Positions 1-7,359 of a stretch of DNA of 12,756 nucleotides are shown here, piece after piece. The position numbers were made by a program, and so were the translations under genes. This DNA is from CAYQFQ01 sp964416925 (GTDB lineage: Bacteria; Patescibacteriota; Minisyncoccia; Phycocordibacterales; GWA1-40-21), in contig CAYQFQ010000018.1 in assembly GCA_964416925.1 (NCBI GenBank), forward strand, positions 1-12,756, given 5' to 3'. The stretch's first letter is position 1. Each line of letters starts with the position of its first letter. The notes under the pieces were generated by a model that saw only the letters and a list, made by a program, of their open reading frames with translations, made no database searches and had not been told where the DNA came from.

Positions 1-70
1 CAGAGGTGTAAAAAGGGAAGGCTGGGTAGCCCCATTTCATTGCATTTTTAAATTCTTTTATATCAATCAT
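1..70 (-). CDS. Start of a further gene in the array (5' end only)
   Basis: An open frame starts with ATG at 70-68 and runs off the left edge after 23 codons. It contains the stretch MKWGYPAFPFYTS. The ATG lies one base after the TAA of the upstream gene, the same arrangement as two other junctions in this array. The Lys-Trp-aromatic-Pro pattern loosely resembles N-terminal stretches of two neighbours (KKWHFVHQRPRSVF in the gene at 1628-3118 and DWRYWVNRPYSVF in the gene at 4552-5880), so it is probably another paralogue. Too little is visible to identify its domain content. Confidence 0.6.
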   Translation of the reverse strand, partial: MIDIKEFKNAMKWGYPAFPFYTS

Positions 71-86
71 ATTATTTTATAATCCT
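68..86 (-). promoter_or_regulatory. Stop-start junction with a Shine-Dalgarno-like site inside the upstream coding tail
   Basis: On the minus strand an AAGGAT (82-87) lies within the last codons of the upstream gene, followed by its TAA, one T, then the next ATG. The AGGA core is 12 bases from the ATG, longer than the usual 5-9, so coupled re-initiation may matter more than direct binding. The junction at 3116-3134 has the same geometry. Confidence 0.4.
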
Positions 87-1547
87 TACTATACCATTAT
101 CCGCATCTACTTCAACGAAATCGCCGTCTATTAATATTTTTGTAGCTATTTTGGTGCCAATAACACATGGGATCTTCAATTCTCTACTTACAATGGCCGC
201 GTGGCATGTTATACCACCCTCATCAGTAATAATAGCCAAAGCGATTTTCATGAGTGGAACATACTCGGGTCTTGTCATTCCAGTTACTAATATTTCACCT
301 TTTTTAAATTTGCCTTTTTCTGCTTCAAAATTATTAATGACTTTGACTACTCCTCGAACAACACCTTTTGACCCTATTTGACCTCTGATCTTCTGCTTAT
401 CGGTTTCTTCAGGATTTATTATTTTGTGCTGAGATATAAAATACTCTAACATCTCTTCTTTATTACTTTCAAAATTTCCAAACTCTTCTGTGCGACTATT
501 ATCGTCGCTGATCAACAAAGCATAACCTTTCTTTCTATCTTCCAAAAACTTAATATTTTTCTTTAAGTATTCAACTCCTTTTATAATTTCAGGGACGCTC
601 CAAAAATAAACACCGACAGTATCAACCCCAGCTTCAGTAAACAGTTTTTCTCCAACTCGATGAAAGATGGTTGTAGCTTTCATAAGAAAGTCCTTTCTCT
701 CATCTCTAATCGCCATTACAAATTGAGTAAACGCCACAAGTTTTTTCTCTTCTGGACTAAGCGTTTCAAGCCATTCGTTATATTCTTTTTTTCTTAAATC
801 CAAATTAGTTTTTTCGTCTTCAATTAATTTTTTTGCTGCCTCTCTCGTGACAGAAGAATACTCACCGCCCAGCTTTTCTTTAACTTCAGATACCGGAAAT
901 ATTTTAGAATAGCTAGTGTAAAAATACTGACACAATTCAGATATTATATCCCAATCTGTGCCCTTACTAATTAAATCAAGTAAATACAACATTCTCCTCT
1001 TTTCAAAAGACACACCGATGGGGTGGATTGCTTTATCCCAAATTTCATTAAATCTACTTTCTGTAATTTTTATGTCTATCTCATTGATAAGGTCTTGGGC
1101 CGTTTGTTTGTCAAAATATATACTAAAAAACACTGAAGCATTTAAGTTCCAGACGGCGTCTTCAAATCTTACAAAGTGCTCTAGACATTCAGAAAGAGGA
1201 TGATTTGAGAGGAATGAATAATTTAATAAGTTATATAAATAATCCACATCAGCACTCAGGGTGTTGAATTCTTTTTGAATGTTATTAAGTTTATTTTCAT
1301 CTCTCCAATACTTTCTAAATATCTCTTTTGCTAAATCTATTTCTTTAGACAAGGGTAAATATAGTACTCCATCTCCATCCTTCACAAGTACTAGAAGTGG
1401 GTACGGAAGTTTACTTTCATAATATTTTGAAAAATATTTACGAGTCTGCCACCCCGATCCTTGAACAAGTATTCTTGAATCAGAAATAATGGGTCGCAAT
1501 TCCTGCCCTTCTAGTTCTTCAATAAATTTTTTAGTGATATTTGCCAT
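72..1547 (-). CDS. Swivel-domain (PEP-utilising enzyme mobile domain) protein, array gene 1 from the left
   Basis: This 491-residue protein, probably cytosolic, has no signal peptide or membrane segment. Residues 1 to about 385 form a divergent, mostly helical region. A helix near 264-305 contains IRDERKDF, which resembles the Arg-rich helix preceding the His domain in PEP-synthase-like proteins. Residues about 388-491 are a phosphohistidine swivel domain with GGITCHAAIVSREL; the phospho-accepting His is residue 449 (codon 201-203). The usual TTPD motif reads TRPE here. No ATP-grasp domain or PEP-binding barrel is present, so it cannot be a complete PEP synthase. In family members the His shuttles phosphate between two active sites; here its donor and acceptor are unknown. 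ATG at 1547-1545 is the first good start, five bases after the stop of a swivel-tail remnant. It lies 80 bases from the preceding gene, the widest gap in the array. Confidence 0.88.
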   Translation of the reverse strand: MANITKKFIEELEGQELRPIISDSRILVQGSGWQTRKYFSKYYESKLPYPLLVLVKDGDGVLYLPLSKEIDLAKEIFRKYWRDENKLNNIQKEFNTLSADVDYLYNLLNYSFLSNHPLSECLEHFVRFEDAVWNLNASVFFSIYFDKQTAQDLINEIDIKITESRFNEIWDKAIHPIGVSFEKRRMLYLLDLISKGTDWDIISELCQYFYTSYSKIFPVSEVKEKLGGEYSSVTREAAKKLIEDEKTNLDLRKKEYNEWLETLSPEEKKLVAFTQFVMAIRDERKDFLMKATTIFHRVGEKLFTEAGVDTVGVYFWSVPEIIKGVEYLKKNIKFLEDRKKGYALLISDDNSRTEEFGNFESNKEEMLEYFISQHKIINPEETDKQKIRGQIGSKGVVRGVVKVINNFEAEKGKFKKGEILVTGMTRPEYVPLMKIALAIITDEGGITCHAAIVSRELKIPCVIGTKIATKILIDGDFVEVDADNGIVRIIK

Positions 1548-1552
1548 GAATA

Positions 1553-1591
1553 TTATTTTACTATTCTAACCGTTCCTTTATCTGCATCAAC
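1553..1591 (-). pseudogene. Remnant of a swivel-domain C-terminus
   Basis: On the minus strand, 12 codons read VDADKGTVRIVK and are followed by TAA at 1555-1553. This matches the extreme C-terminus of the intact copies (VDADKGVVRIIK, VDADNGIVRIIK) and stops as they do. Nothing upstream encodes the rest of a swivel domain; the sequence passes directly into a hairpin and then the end of the gene at 1628-3118, which already has its own complete tail. The best reading is a scar left when a paralogue was deleted or recombined out. The remnant still provides a stop codon five bases before the next ATG, so it may retain a role in coupling translation. Confidence 0.75.
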
Positions 1592-1621
1592 CCCAGTAGT
1601 AGAGCAAAGCTCACTACGGGG
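1591..1621. repeat. Palindromic hairpin element
   Basis: On the plus strand the arm CCCCAGTAGTAGAGC, loop AAA and arm GCTCACTACGGGG form a 13-pair stem with two single-base bulges in the left arm. It is much more GC-rich than its surroundings. No T-run follows on the minus strand, so it is not a standard intrinsic terminator. It lies exactly between the end of the gene at 1628-3118 and the swivel-tail remnant. GTTGA occurs on both flanks, which could be a short target duplication, although five bases can match by chance. It may be a dispersed palindromic repeat, but only one copy is in this window. Confidence 0.65.
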
Positions 1622-1627
1622 CAGGCT

Positions 1628-3118
1628 TCAACCTTTTGACTTAATAGCTTGTGTTTTTTTTACAATTTTTACAAACCCCAAATTTGCATCCACCTCAACA
1701 AGATCTCCGTCTTTTAAAACTTTTGTGGCAATTTTAGTACCAATAACACAAGGAATATGAAGTTCACGGGAAATTACTGATGCATGACTTAATACCCCAC
1801 CTTCTTCAGTAACGATACCAACCACCCTTTTAAGAACAGGAACAAAATCTGGTGTCGTTGAGTTTGTTACAAGTACATCACCGACTTGAACACGATCAAG
1901 CTCTTTCATAGATAAAATAATTCTTGCGGGACCGGTAACTTTTCCAGGATAAGCCACCGTCCCCTTAATTTGTGATTCATCAGAAGATTGTTCAAAATTA
2001 ATTCCTTTCTTTACGATTTTTGAATTACTTCGAGGGAGAATATATACTTCATCAAAAGATGAATATAATAAATATCCCCGACTTCTATCTTCTATAACAG
2101 AAAGCTCGACTTTCAACTTACCATTTTTCAAACCATCAAGTATCTCATTTGCCTTGAGATGAAAAATATCATTTGTTTCTATTAAATTAAGTCTTTTTGC
2201 TGTTTCAGCAAAAAATGATTGCAGAAAATACGCATTTCTATAATACCTCTCAGTTCTCCAACTTCTAAAATAAATAGCCTCTTGTAATGTATCTATAATA
2301 GATAAAATATTTTTATTATCTTTGAACTTTTCTTTCGCTGATTCAAATTTTAGCTTACTCTTTGAGACTTTTTCATCATATTCAGCTAATTTTTGCTGAG
2401 GATTATCATTCACAATAGAGTTCACCCGTTCCAAAGTCTCTTCTTTGGTATAAAAATTACCATCAAATTTATTATTTTTTATCCAAGCAAATTCTCTAAG
2501 ATGAGTTGCGATATCTTCATCTACATTCTCTCCCTTAGATATTTTTATACTCATATTGAGTAAAGACCTCTCTTCATCTTGAACAACACCTGATTTAATC
2601 GGAGTTGTAAGAGTATGAAATATCTCATCTCTTTTTTCTAGAGTAAATTTATTATTTATTTCTTCCTTTAATTTATTTTCCAAATATTTCTCAGCAAAGA
2701 GTGGAAAAATAACGTAAGCACCTACCTCATAGATCATAATAAGATATTTATCCCAATACGAAATAAGTTCGTCTTTAGAAATTTTTGAATGATCAAGATT
2801 TTCAAGCCCTATGCAAAATTCTTCAATATTCTTATTAAGAGCATAGGAATCATTCATCAAATCAATCAGAAAATTACTATTATTTTCAATCTCTTTTTGA
2901 ACAAGAAGATTCAAATTATCCCACTCAATTTGACCTAAAAATAAATCATAGTCAGCACCAAGCATCGGTATTTCATAAGGGAAAGCTATCTTTTTATTAA
3001 AATGTAAGCAGGCACCCATAGTAAGAATGTACTGATAGAATACAGAACGTGGCCTTTGATGAACAAAATGCCATTTTTTTGTAATTATCTCTTGAATTAG
3101 TTTGTTTGTGTCTTCCAT
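1628..3118 (-). CDS. Swivel-domain protein, array gene 2, with Leu-Ser-His active-site variant
   Basis: This 496-residue protein has a helical region at residues 1 to about 380. It includes LTTPIKSG (about 170-177), the motif REFAWIKNNKFDGNFYT (about 208-224) shared in weaker form with most neighbours, and an Arg-rich helix FRSWRTERYYR (about 284-294). The swivel domain starts near residue 384 (IKGTVAYPGKVTG). Its catalytic motif is GGVLSHASVISREL with His at 445, so the residue two before His is Leu rather than Thr and the one before is Ser rather than Cys. After the usual VKIVK end it continues with KTQAIKSKG, a tail the other copies lack, and uses TGA where the other genes use TAA. The ATG is one base after the TAA of the upstream gene, which implies coupled translation. 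Phosphocarrier activity is likely from the conserved His; acceptor and donor are unknown. Confidence 0.87.
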   Translation of the reverse strand: MEDTNKLIQEIITKKWHFVHQRPRSVFYQYILTMGACLHFNKKIAFPYEIPMLGADYDLFLGQIEWDNLNLLVQKEIENNSNFLIDLMNDSYALNKNIEEFCIGLENLDHSKISKDELISYWDKYLIMIYEVGAYVIFPLFAEKYLENKLKEEINNKFTLEKRDEIFHTLTTPIKSGVVQDEERSLLNMSIKISKGENVDEDIATHLREFAWIKNNKFDGNFYTKEETLERVNSIVNDNPQQKLAEYDEKVSKSKLKFESAKEKFKDNKNILSIIDTLQEAIYFRSWRTERYYRNAYFLQSFFAETAKRLNLIETNDIFHLKANEILDGLKNGKLKVELSVIEDRSRGYLLYSSFDEVYILPRSNSKIVKKGINFEQSSDESQIKGTVAYPGKVTGPARIILSMKELDRVQVGDVLVTNSTTPDFVPVLKRVVGIVTEEGGVLSHASVISRELHIPCVIGTKIATKVLKDGDLVEVDANLGFVKIVKKTQAIKSKG

Positions 3119-3134
3119 TTTATTTAATAATCCT
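3116..3134 (-). promoter_or_regulatory. Stop-A-ATG junction with an embedded AGGA
   Basis: The upstream gene ends ATTAAATAA, then one A, then the ATG of the next gene. AGGA within the upstream coding tail lies 12 bases from the ATG. Because this tail encodes the conserved RII(K) end of the swivel domain, the same potential ribosome site is carried wherever Arg is encoded by AGG. The junction at 5878-5884 has the same one-base gap but GAGA instead of AGGA. Confidence 0.4.
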
Positions 3135-4541
3135 AACTACCCCGCTGTCTATATCAATCTCTACCATGTCTCCATCTTTCAAAATCTTTGTTGCAATCTT
3201 TGTACCTATTATACAAGGTTTCTTCAATTCACGAGCCACAATAGCAGCGTGACAGGTTACACCGCCTTCATCTGTAATAAAGCCAATCGCCTTCTTCATG
3301 GCAATAACATAATCTGGTGAAGTCATTGTTGCAACGAGAAAATCTCCCTCGAGAACTTTATCACACTCCTTCGGCGACAGAAGAACCTTCACTAAAGCTT
3401 TGTATTTTTTTTCATTACCGCGAGATGCTACTGTACCAGTAATTACATCAGAAGAAATTTGTTTATTTATTTCCCCCCTTATTTCATTTGCTTCTGCTTC
3501 ATTTGCAAACCTCAATACTGCGTTTTCAACAATAATCAAAAAAGGTTTAGTCTGTCTCTCTAAAGCCCTATCAAGTAGCCCTTGAACATTGTTTTCTAAA
3601 TCCGCCAGTTCTTCTGTGAGTAAACATTTAAGTTTTAACACAGGAAAATTAAACCTCTTCTCAAGCTCTTTTAGAATAAGCCCGTAGTAATAGAATATTG
3701 AATACCCCAACATTTTCCTATCATCTGTCCAAACAGTTATTGTATTTAACACATTTATAAGATATCTACCCTCATCGGATAGAGTCTCCAATATCCTCTT
3801 TTTCTCAATTTTATTTTTATTATCGTCTGAATTTAATTTTTCAAGGTCCTTAACCGCTTTTTCCTGTGATTCAGAATTAAGTCTATCAAGAAAATGTTTT
3901 TCATCAAAAATATTTGGCCCATCATAACCATAAGGCATCCAATAATATTTCTTTGATAACTCCCTAGCCGTTTGAACGAAGTCTTCAGATTTTACAACAG
4001 CGTTGAGAATATCTATATCCATCTGTGTTGCTTGTGTTTTTTGTTCTGGTAGAGAAACGATATCAAAATCATTTTTTGATAGAGCTGTTTTCTTCTGAAT
4101 TTCTTCTCTCAATAAGTCCCCTGCAATGAACCAAGAAAATACACTGGCAGCATCATACTGCATGAATAATCTTTGGATTTCTTTTGTTTCAGAAATCAAA
4201 TCTTCAAATTTATATGTGGAATAATCTTTCTTTTCAGAAGCAATAAGAAAATTTAGAATTTCTTTTTCTGCAATGATCGTCTTATCTTTTATGTTTTTAA
4301 AATATTGTTTATCTGAGAGAATTTTATCTGCTATAAATCTTGAACAATGTGCGTCTTCTTCCTTAATATTGAAAGAACGCATCCTACCATTTGCAAAATC
4401 ATTACATTCTGTTCCAAGAGTGACACCATAAATATCCTTCACAGCCTCTGATGTCTGTAACACAGCATTCCAATAACAGGGAGTAAGAATCATCTCTCTG
4501 TCTCTGAATATATGATATTTATTAGTTTGAGAATCAGACAT
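3120..4541 (-). CDS. Swivel-domain protein, array gene 3
   Basis: This 473-residue protein follows the array layout. The divergent helical region covers residues 1 to about 365 and includes KKYYWMPYGYDGPNIF (about 197-212), the shared Tyr-x-Trp ... Gly-Pro motif, and a helix with TVWTDDRKMLGYSIFYYY (about 269-286) at the position of the Arg-rich helix of its neighbours. The swivel domain (about 368-473) contains TSPDYVIAM and GGVTCHAAIVAREL, with the phospho-accepting His at 431 (codon 3249-3251). It ends VRIIK-stop, as in the typical copies. The region before the swivel has many Glu and Lys residues (about 225-260) and could be a coiled coil. It starts 10 bases after the upstream stop with no clear Shine-Dalgarno site. 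No ATP-binding or PEP-binding domain is present. Confidence 0.87.
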   Translation of the reverse strand: MSDSQTNKYHIFRDREMILTPCYWNAVLQTSEAVKDIYGVTLGTECNDFANGRMRSFNIKEEDAHCSRFIADKILSDKQYFKNIKDKTIIAEKEILNFLIASEKKDYSTYKFEDLISETKEIQRLFMQYDAASVFSWFIAGDLLREEIQKKTALSKNDFDIVSLPEQKTQATQMDIDILNAVVKSEDFVQTARELSKKYYWMPYGYDGPNIFDEKHFLDRLNSESQEKAVKDLEKLNSDDNKNKIEKKRILETLSDEGRYLINVLNTITVWTDDRKMLGYSIFYYYGLILKELEKRFNFPVLKLKCLLTEELADLENNVQGLLDRALERQTKPFLIIVENAVLRFANEAEANEIRGEINKQISSDVITGTVASRGNEKKYKALVKVLLSPKECDKVLEGDFLVATMTSPDYVIAMKKAIGFITDEGGVTCHAAIVARELKKPCIIGTKIATKILKDGDMVEIDIDSGVVRIIK

Positions 4542-4551
4542 ATTTTATAAA

Positions 4552-5880
4552 TTACGCTTTCTTATCTATTATTCTCACCACCCCATTATCTGCATCTACT
4601 TCAACTAGATCTCCATCTTTTAAAATTTTAGTTCCATTTTTTGTCCCAACAATACAAGCTTTTCTCATTTCACGAGCAATAATAGCCGCGTGGCAAGTAA
4701 TACTTCCCTCATCAGTTACAAACGCGACAGCTTTTTGCATGGCGGAAATAAATGAAGGAAAAGTCATCTGAGCAACCAAAATATCTCCTTCTTGAACTTT
4801 TCCAATGTCATTAGGATGAGTGACTATTTTTGCAATTCCTTTTACCAAACCTTTAAAAGCAGTTCTGCCTTTAACCTCCTTATTATCATGTTCTGAAAAA
4901 TCCATTATTTTTTCATTACCAATGAAATATCTATTTGCAAGTAATCCATAACAAAAGTCTTTATTGTATGTCTTTGGTTGTCCTAAAATTATTGAGTTTA
5001 CATCATAAAAAGCCAAATCCTTAAATTCTACTCCAATAAATTTAGCAACCTCTTTCATAAAAGGACGTGCAACACCAAAAAATTCATAGAACTTATCAGT
5101 ACGAGCAGTCCTGAAATAATTAAGTTCCTTTAGTTCTCCTGACAATTCAAGTAATTCATCTGGGATATCAACAGTATGAGGTTCTTGATCTTTTATCCCA
5201 TTTCTTATTTCTTCAATCTCTTCTTCTGTGTAAAAGTCAGTAAAACCGTCACGTGATTTCATCCAACCATATTTCTCTACAATATCTTTATTAGAAACTC
5301 CAGATTTAATATCATCTGTCATTAGCACATATACATTTTTTTTATCCGGAAGACTGATATCACCTACAAATTTAGAATAATCCCCCTCTATATATTTCGG
5401 TACCTCAGTCGCGATCCTCCTATTAAAATATTCTTCCAAATTAGCTATGGCCCAAATTGCAGGAACATAATCTTGTATTAAATTAGAAAAAACCCTCAAT
5501 TTCTCTGGAACCGTCAAAGAATTATCTGATAACGTCTTTTTAAATTCCGATATGTCACGGGCATGAAGTTGTTCTAAATCTTTAGATAAATCAGACATCT
5601 TGTGGGACTTAAAGTAAGAATCAAAGAAAGTTTTGCCATTCTCAACAAATTTAGAGTCATAATAAAGATCCGGAAATTGGTAAAAATTATTACCGGGACC
5701 AAAATTTTTGAAACCGTTTCTTTCAAAGACTTCCTCTCTGACACCTTCCCAAAAAAGTGTCGCCATGAAGACTGAATATGGTCTATTAACCCAATATCTC
5801 CAATCGATTTTTTTGATATTCGAAATAAAGGCCTCTTTTTCACTATCTTCAACTATTCTAATTTGGTTATCTGGATTCAT
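4552..5880 (-). CDS. Swivel-domain protein, array gene 4 (shortest; GS variant at the active site)
   Basis: At 442 residues this is the shortest intact single-module member. Its helical region (1 to about 334) has DWRYWVNRPYSVF near the N-terminus, VEKYGWMKSRDGFTDFYTEE (about 201-220) as the shared Tyr-x-Trp motif, and NYFRTARTDKFYEFF (about 254-268) as the Arg-rich helix. Between MTDDIKSG and the Tyr-x-Trp motif there are only about 10 residues, where neighbours have 25-40, so a helical segment appears to be missing. The swivel domain (about 336-442) reads EGSITCHAAIIAREM: Gly-Ser replaces the usual Gly-Gly, and TFPSF replaces TTPDF. His is at 397. KNGTKIL replaces the usual KxATKIL. ATG is one base after the upstream TAA. 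Confidence 0.87.
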   Translation of the reverse strand: MNPDNQIRIVEDSEKEAFISNIKKIDWRYWVNRPYSVFMATLFWEGVREEVFERNGFKNFGPGNNFYQFPDLYYDSKFVENGKTFFDSYFKSHKMSDLSKDLEQLHARDISEFKKTLSDNSLTVPEKLRVFSNLIQDYVPAIWAIANLEEYFNRRIATEVPKYIEGDYSKFVGDISLPDKKNVYVLMTDDIKSGVSNKDIVEKYGWMKSRDGFTDFYTEEEIEEIRNGIKDQEPHTVDIPDELLELSGELKELNYFRTARTDKFYEFFGVARPFMKEVAKFIGVEFKDLAFYDVNSIILGQPKTYNKDFCYGLLANRYFIGNEKIMDFSEHDNKEVKGRTAFKGLVKGIAKIVTHPNDIGKVQEGDILVAQMTFPSFISAMQKAVAFVTDEGSITCHAAIIAREMRKACIVGTKNGTKILKDGDLVEVDADNGVVRIIDKKA

Positions 5881-5881
5881 A

Positions 5882-7348
5882 TTATTTTATTATTCTCACA
5901 ACTCCTTTATCCGCATCCACTTCTACCATATCACCATCTTTTAAAATCCTTGTAGCAACCATTGTACCAATAATACAAGGCTTATTCATCTCTCTTGAAA
6001 TTATTGAGGCATGACATGTAATACCACCTTCGTTTGTCACGAAAGCTGCCGCCTTCCTCATAATAGGAACAAAATCGACTGACGTCATCGTGGCAACAAT
6101 AATATCCCCTTCATTAAATTTATCAAAATCAACACTACCTGAAATAATTTTCACGGTTCCCCTAACCTTCCCTCTATTTGCAATCATCCCCTTAATTTCA
6201 GTTGCGGGCGAAACGGTTTTTGATACGTTGTGTGTTTCTATTTCTTTAATAAATATTAGTAATTCTTCTTCGGTCAAGAGACGATTACCATCTTTACCTT
6301 CATTCGTTATTACGCCAGCATACTCTCTTGTCTTTAATATATCTAGTACTTTCTTATTATTTAAAAAATGTAAATCTATTATTTCCTCGGAATTAAACTT
6401 CCAACAAGTTTTCCAACTCGCCAACTTATTTTCATCAGCAATCTTTTGGAAAAGTGGTCTATAGGCCAGACTTGCGTGACAAAATACGAATTTTCTATAT
6501 TCGTTCAAAATTGTTGCAACTTTCAAGGAATTAGCCATCTGCGTGATTTTTTCATTATCCAATTGCTTTATTATTTTTTTACCTTTCTCGATTTTGCTAT
6601 TATGATTATCTAGCAACACATCAAGCTCTACACTACAATCTTTTTTCAACAACTCACTAAGTTGTCTTTTGATCTCTTCCACAGTCCATGGATCATCAGT
6701 AAAGTTAACCGGAATAATAGAGAACTTTTCTATATACTTCCTAAAATCATCAGACACATCATTATTAGATTCTAATTGTTCAACTGATAATTTTAAATTT
6801 TGTAATTTCTTTCCAATTCTCAGCAATTCCATTTGAGACTCCATCATTGGTGTGTGTTTTTCTGGGTAAGTTATATCACCCACCAAAATACTCGATTCTA
6901 CTAAATTATTACCAGTTATCTGCTCCAATTCCTTCAGTAAGAGATCTAGCATATGACGACCGATATAGGTAGTGATAGCTAAAGCAGGAGTCATTGCTGA
7001 ACATGCTTCAACATAAGATGTGAAATTCTCTAGGCTGGCTTCGCCCTTTAACTTGTTGCTTGCCTGCCAAAGTAAATCTCCATAATGATAATACGTGTCT
7101 TCTAGCTTTTTAAACTTTTCAGGATTAAGACAAATCTGCTCAACTTGAGAGGAATACGACGCTATCGTATCGTCAGTATTAAACATGGAAGTAGATGAGC
7201 CATCTTTAGCCACATAAATTAGCTGTCCGGACTCTAAACCAAAATTTTTAAAAGAGGAATTGTATTTTTTAGTCAGCATATCATCAAGAAAGAAAGATGC
7301 ATTTCTAGTCACAATCAATTTCCATGTCTTATCCTGAAAAGTAATCAT
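5882..7348 (-). CDS. Swivel-domain protein, array gene 5
   Basis: This 488-residue protein has a divergent helical part (1 to about 384). It includes an N-terminal section FLDDMLTKKYNSSFKNFG and a region FSIIPVNFTDDPWTVEEI (about 209-226) in place of the Tyr-x-Trp motif. Its helix ATILNEYRKFVFCHASLAYR (about 278-297) lacks the Arg-Thr pattern of some neighbours. The swivel domain (about 386-488) has TSVDFVPIM and NEGGITCHASIISREM with His at 446. It is the first single-module gene after the fused multi-module gene and starts 11 bases after that gene's TAA, with an A-rich spacer and no clear Shine-Dalgarno site. A 35-base stretch of its tail is identical to the tail of the upstream gene. Confidence 0.87.
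   Translation of the reverse strand: MITFQDKTWKLIVTRNASFFLDDMLTKKYNSSFKNFGLESGQLIYVAKDGSSTSMFNTDDTIASYSSQVEQICLNPEKFKKLEDTYYHYGDLLWQASNKLKGEASLENFTSYVEACSAMTPALAITTYIGRHMLDLLLKELEQITGNNLVESSILVGDITYPEKHTPMMESQMELLRIGKKLQNLKLSVEQLESNNDVSDDFRKYIEKFSIIPVNFTDDPWTVEEIKRQLSELLKKDCSVELDVLLDNHNSKIEKGKKIIKQLDNEKITQMANSLKVATILNEYRKFVFCHASLAYRPLFQKIADENKLASWKTCWKFNSEEIIDLHFLNNKKVLDILKTREYAGVITNEGKDGNRLLTEEELLIFIKEIETHNVSKTVSPATEIKGMIANRGKVRGTVKIISGSVDFDKFNEGDIIVATMTSVDFVPIMRKAAAFVTNEGGITCHASIISREMNKPCIIGTMVATRILKDGDMVEVDADKGVVRIIK
5904..5938. repeat. 35-base exact direct repeat, copy 1
   Basis: These bases are identical to 7382-7416. Both encode the Asp-Gly-Asp-Met-Val-Glu-Val-Asp-Ala-Asp-Lys-Gly part of adjacent swivel domains. 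The identity includes codon third positions, so it points to recent duplication or gene conversion rather than protein-level constraint alone. Confidence 0.85.
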
Positions 7349-7359
7349 TTTTTATTTTC

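Noticed and set aside
1591..1621. Hairpin as an intrinsic terminator for the upstream genes
   Set aside because: No U-run follows the stem on the minus strand, and the next gene is 44 bases away in the same orientation with a coupled-type stop-start arrangement.
1553..1630. TGA of the gene at 1628-3118 read as Gly (genetic code 25) or as a read-through codon, since the swivel-tail remnant is in the same frame after it
   Set aside because: No internal TGA occurs in roughly 3,800 codons of the array, and Gly is coded by GGN throughout, so the standard meaning fits. Being in frame has a one-in-three chance, and the intervening codons encode the hairpin rather than swivel sequence.
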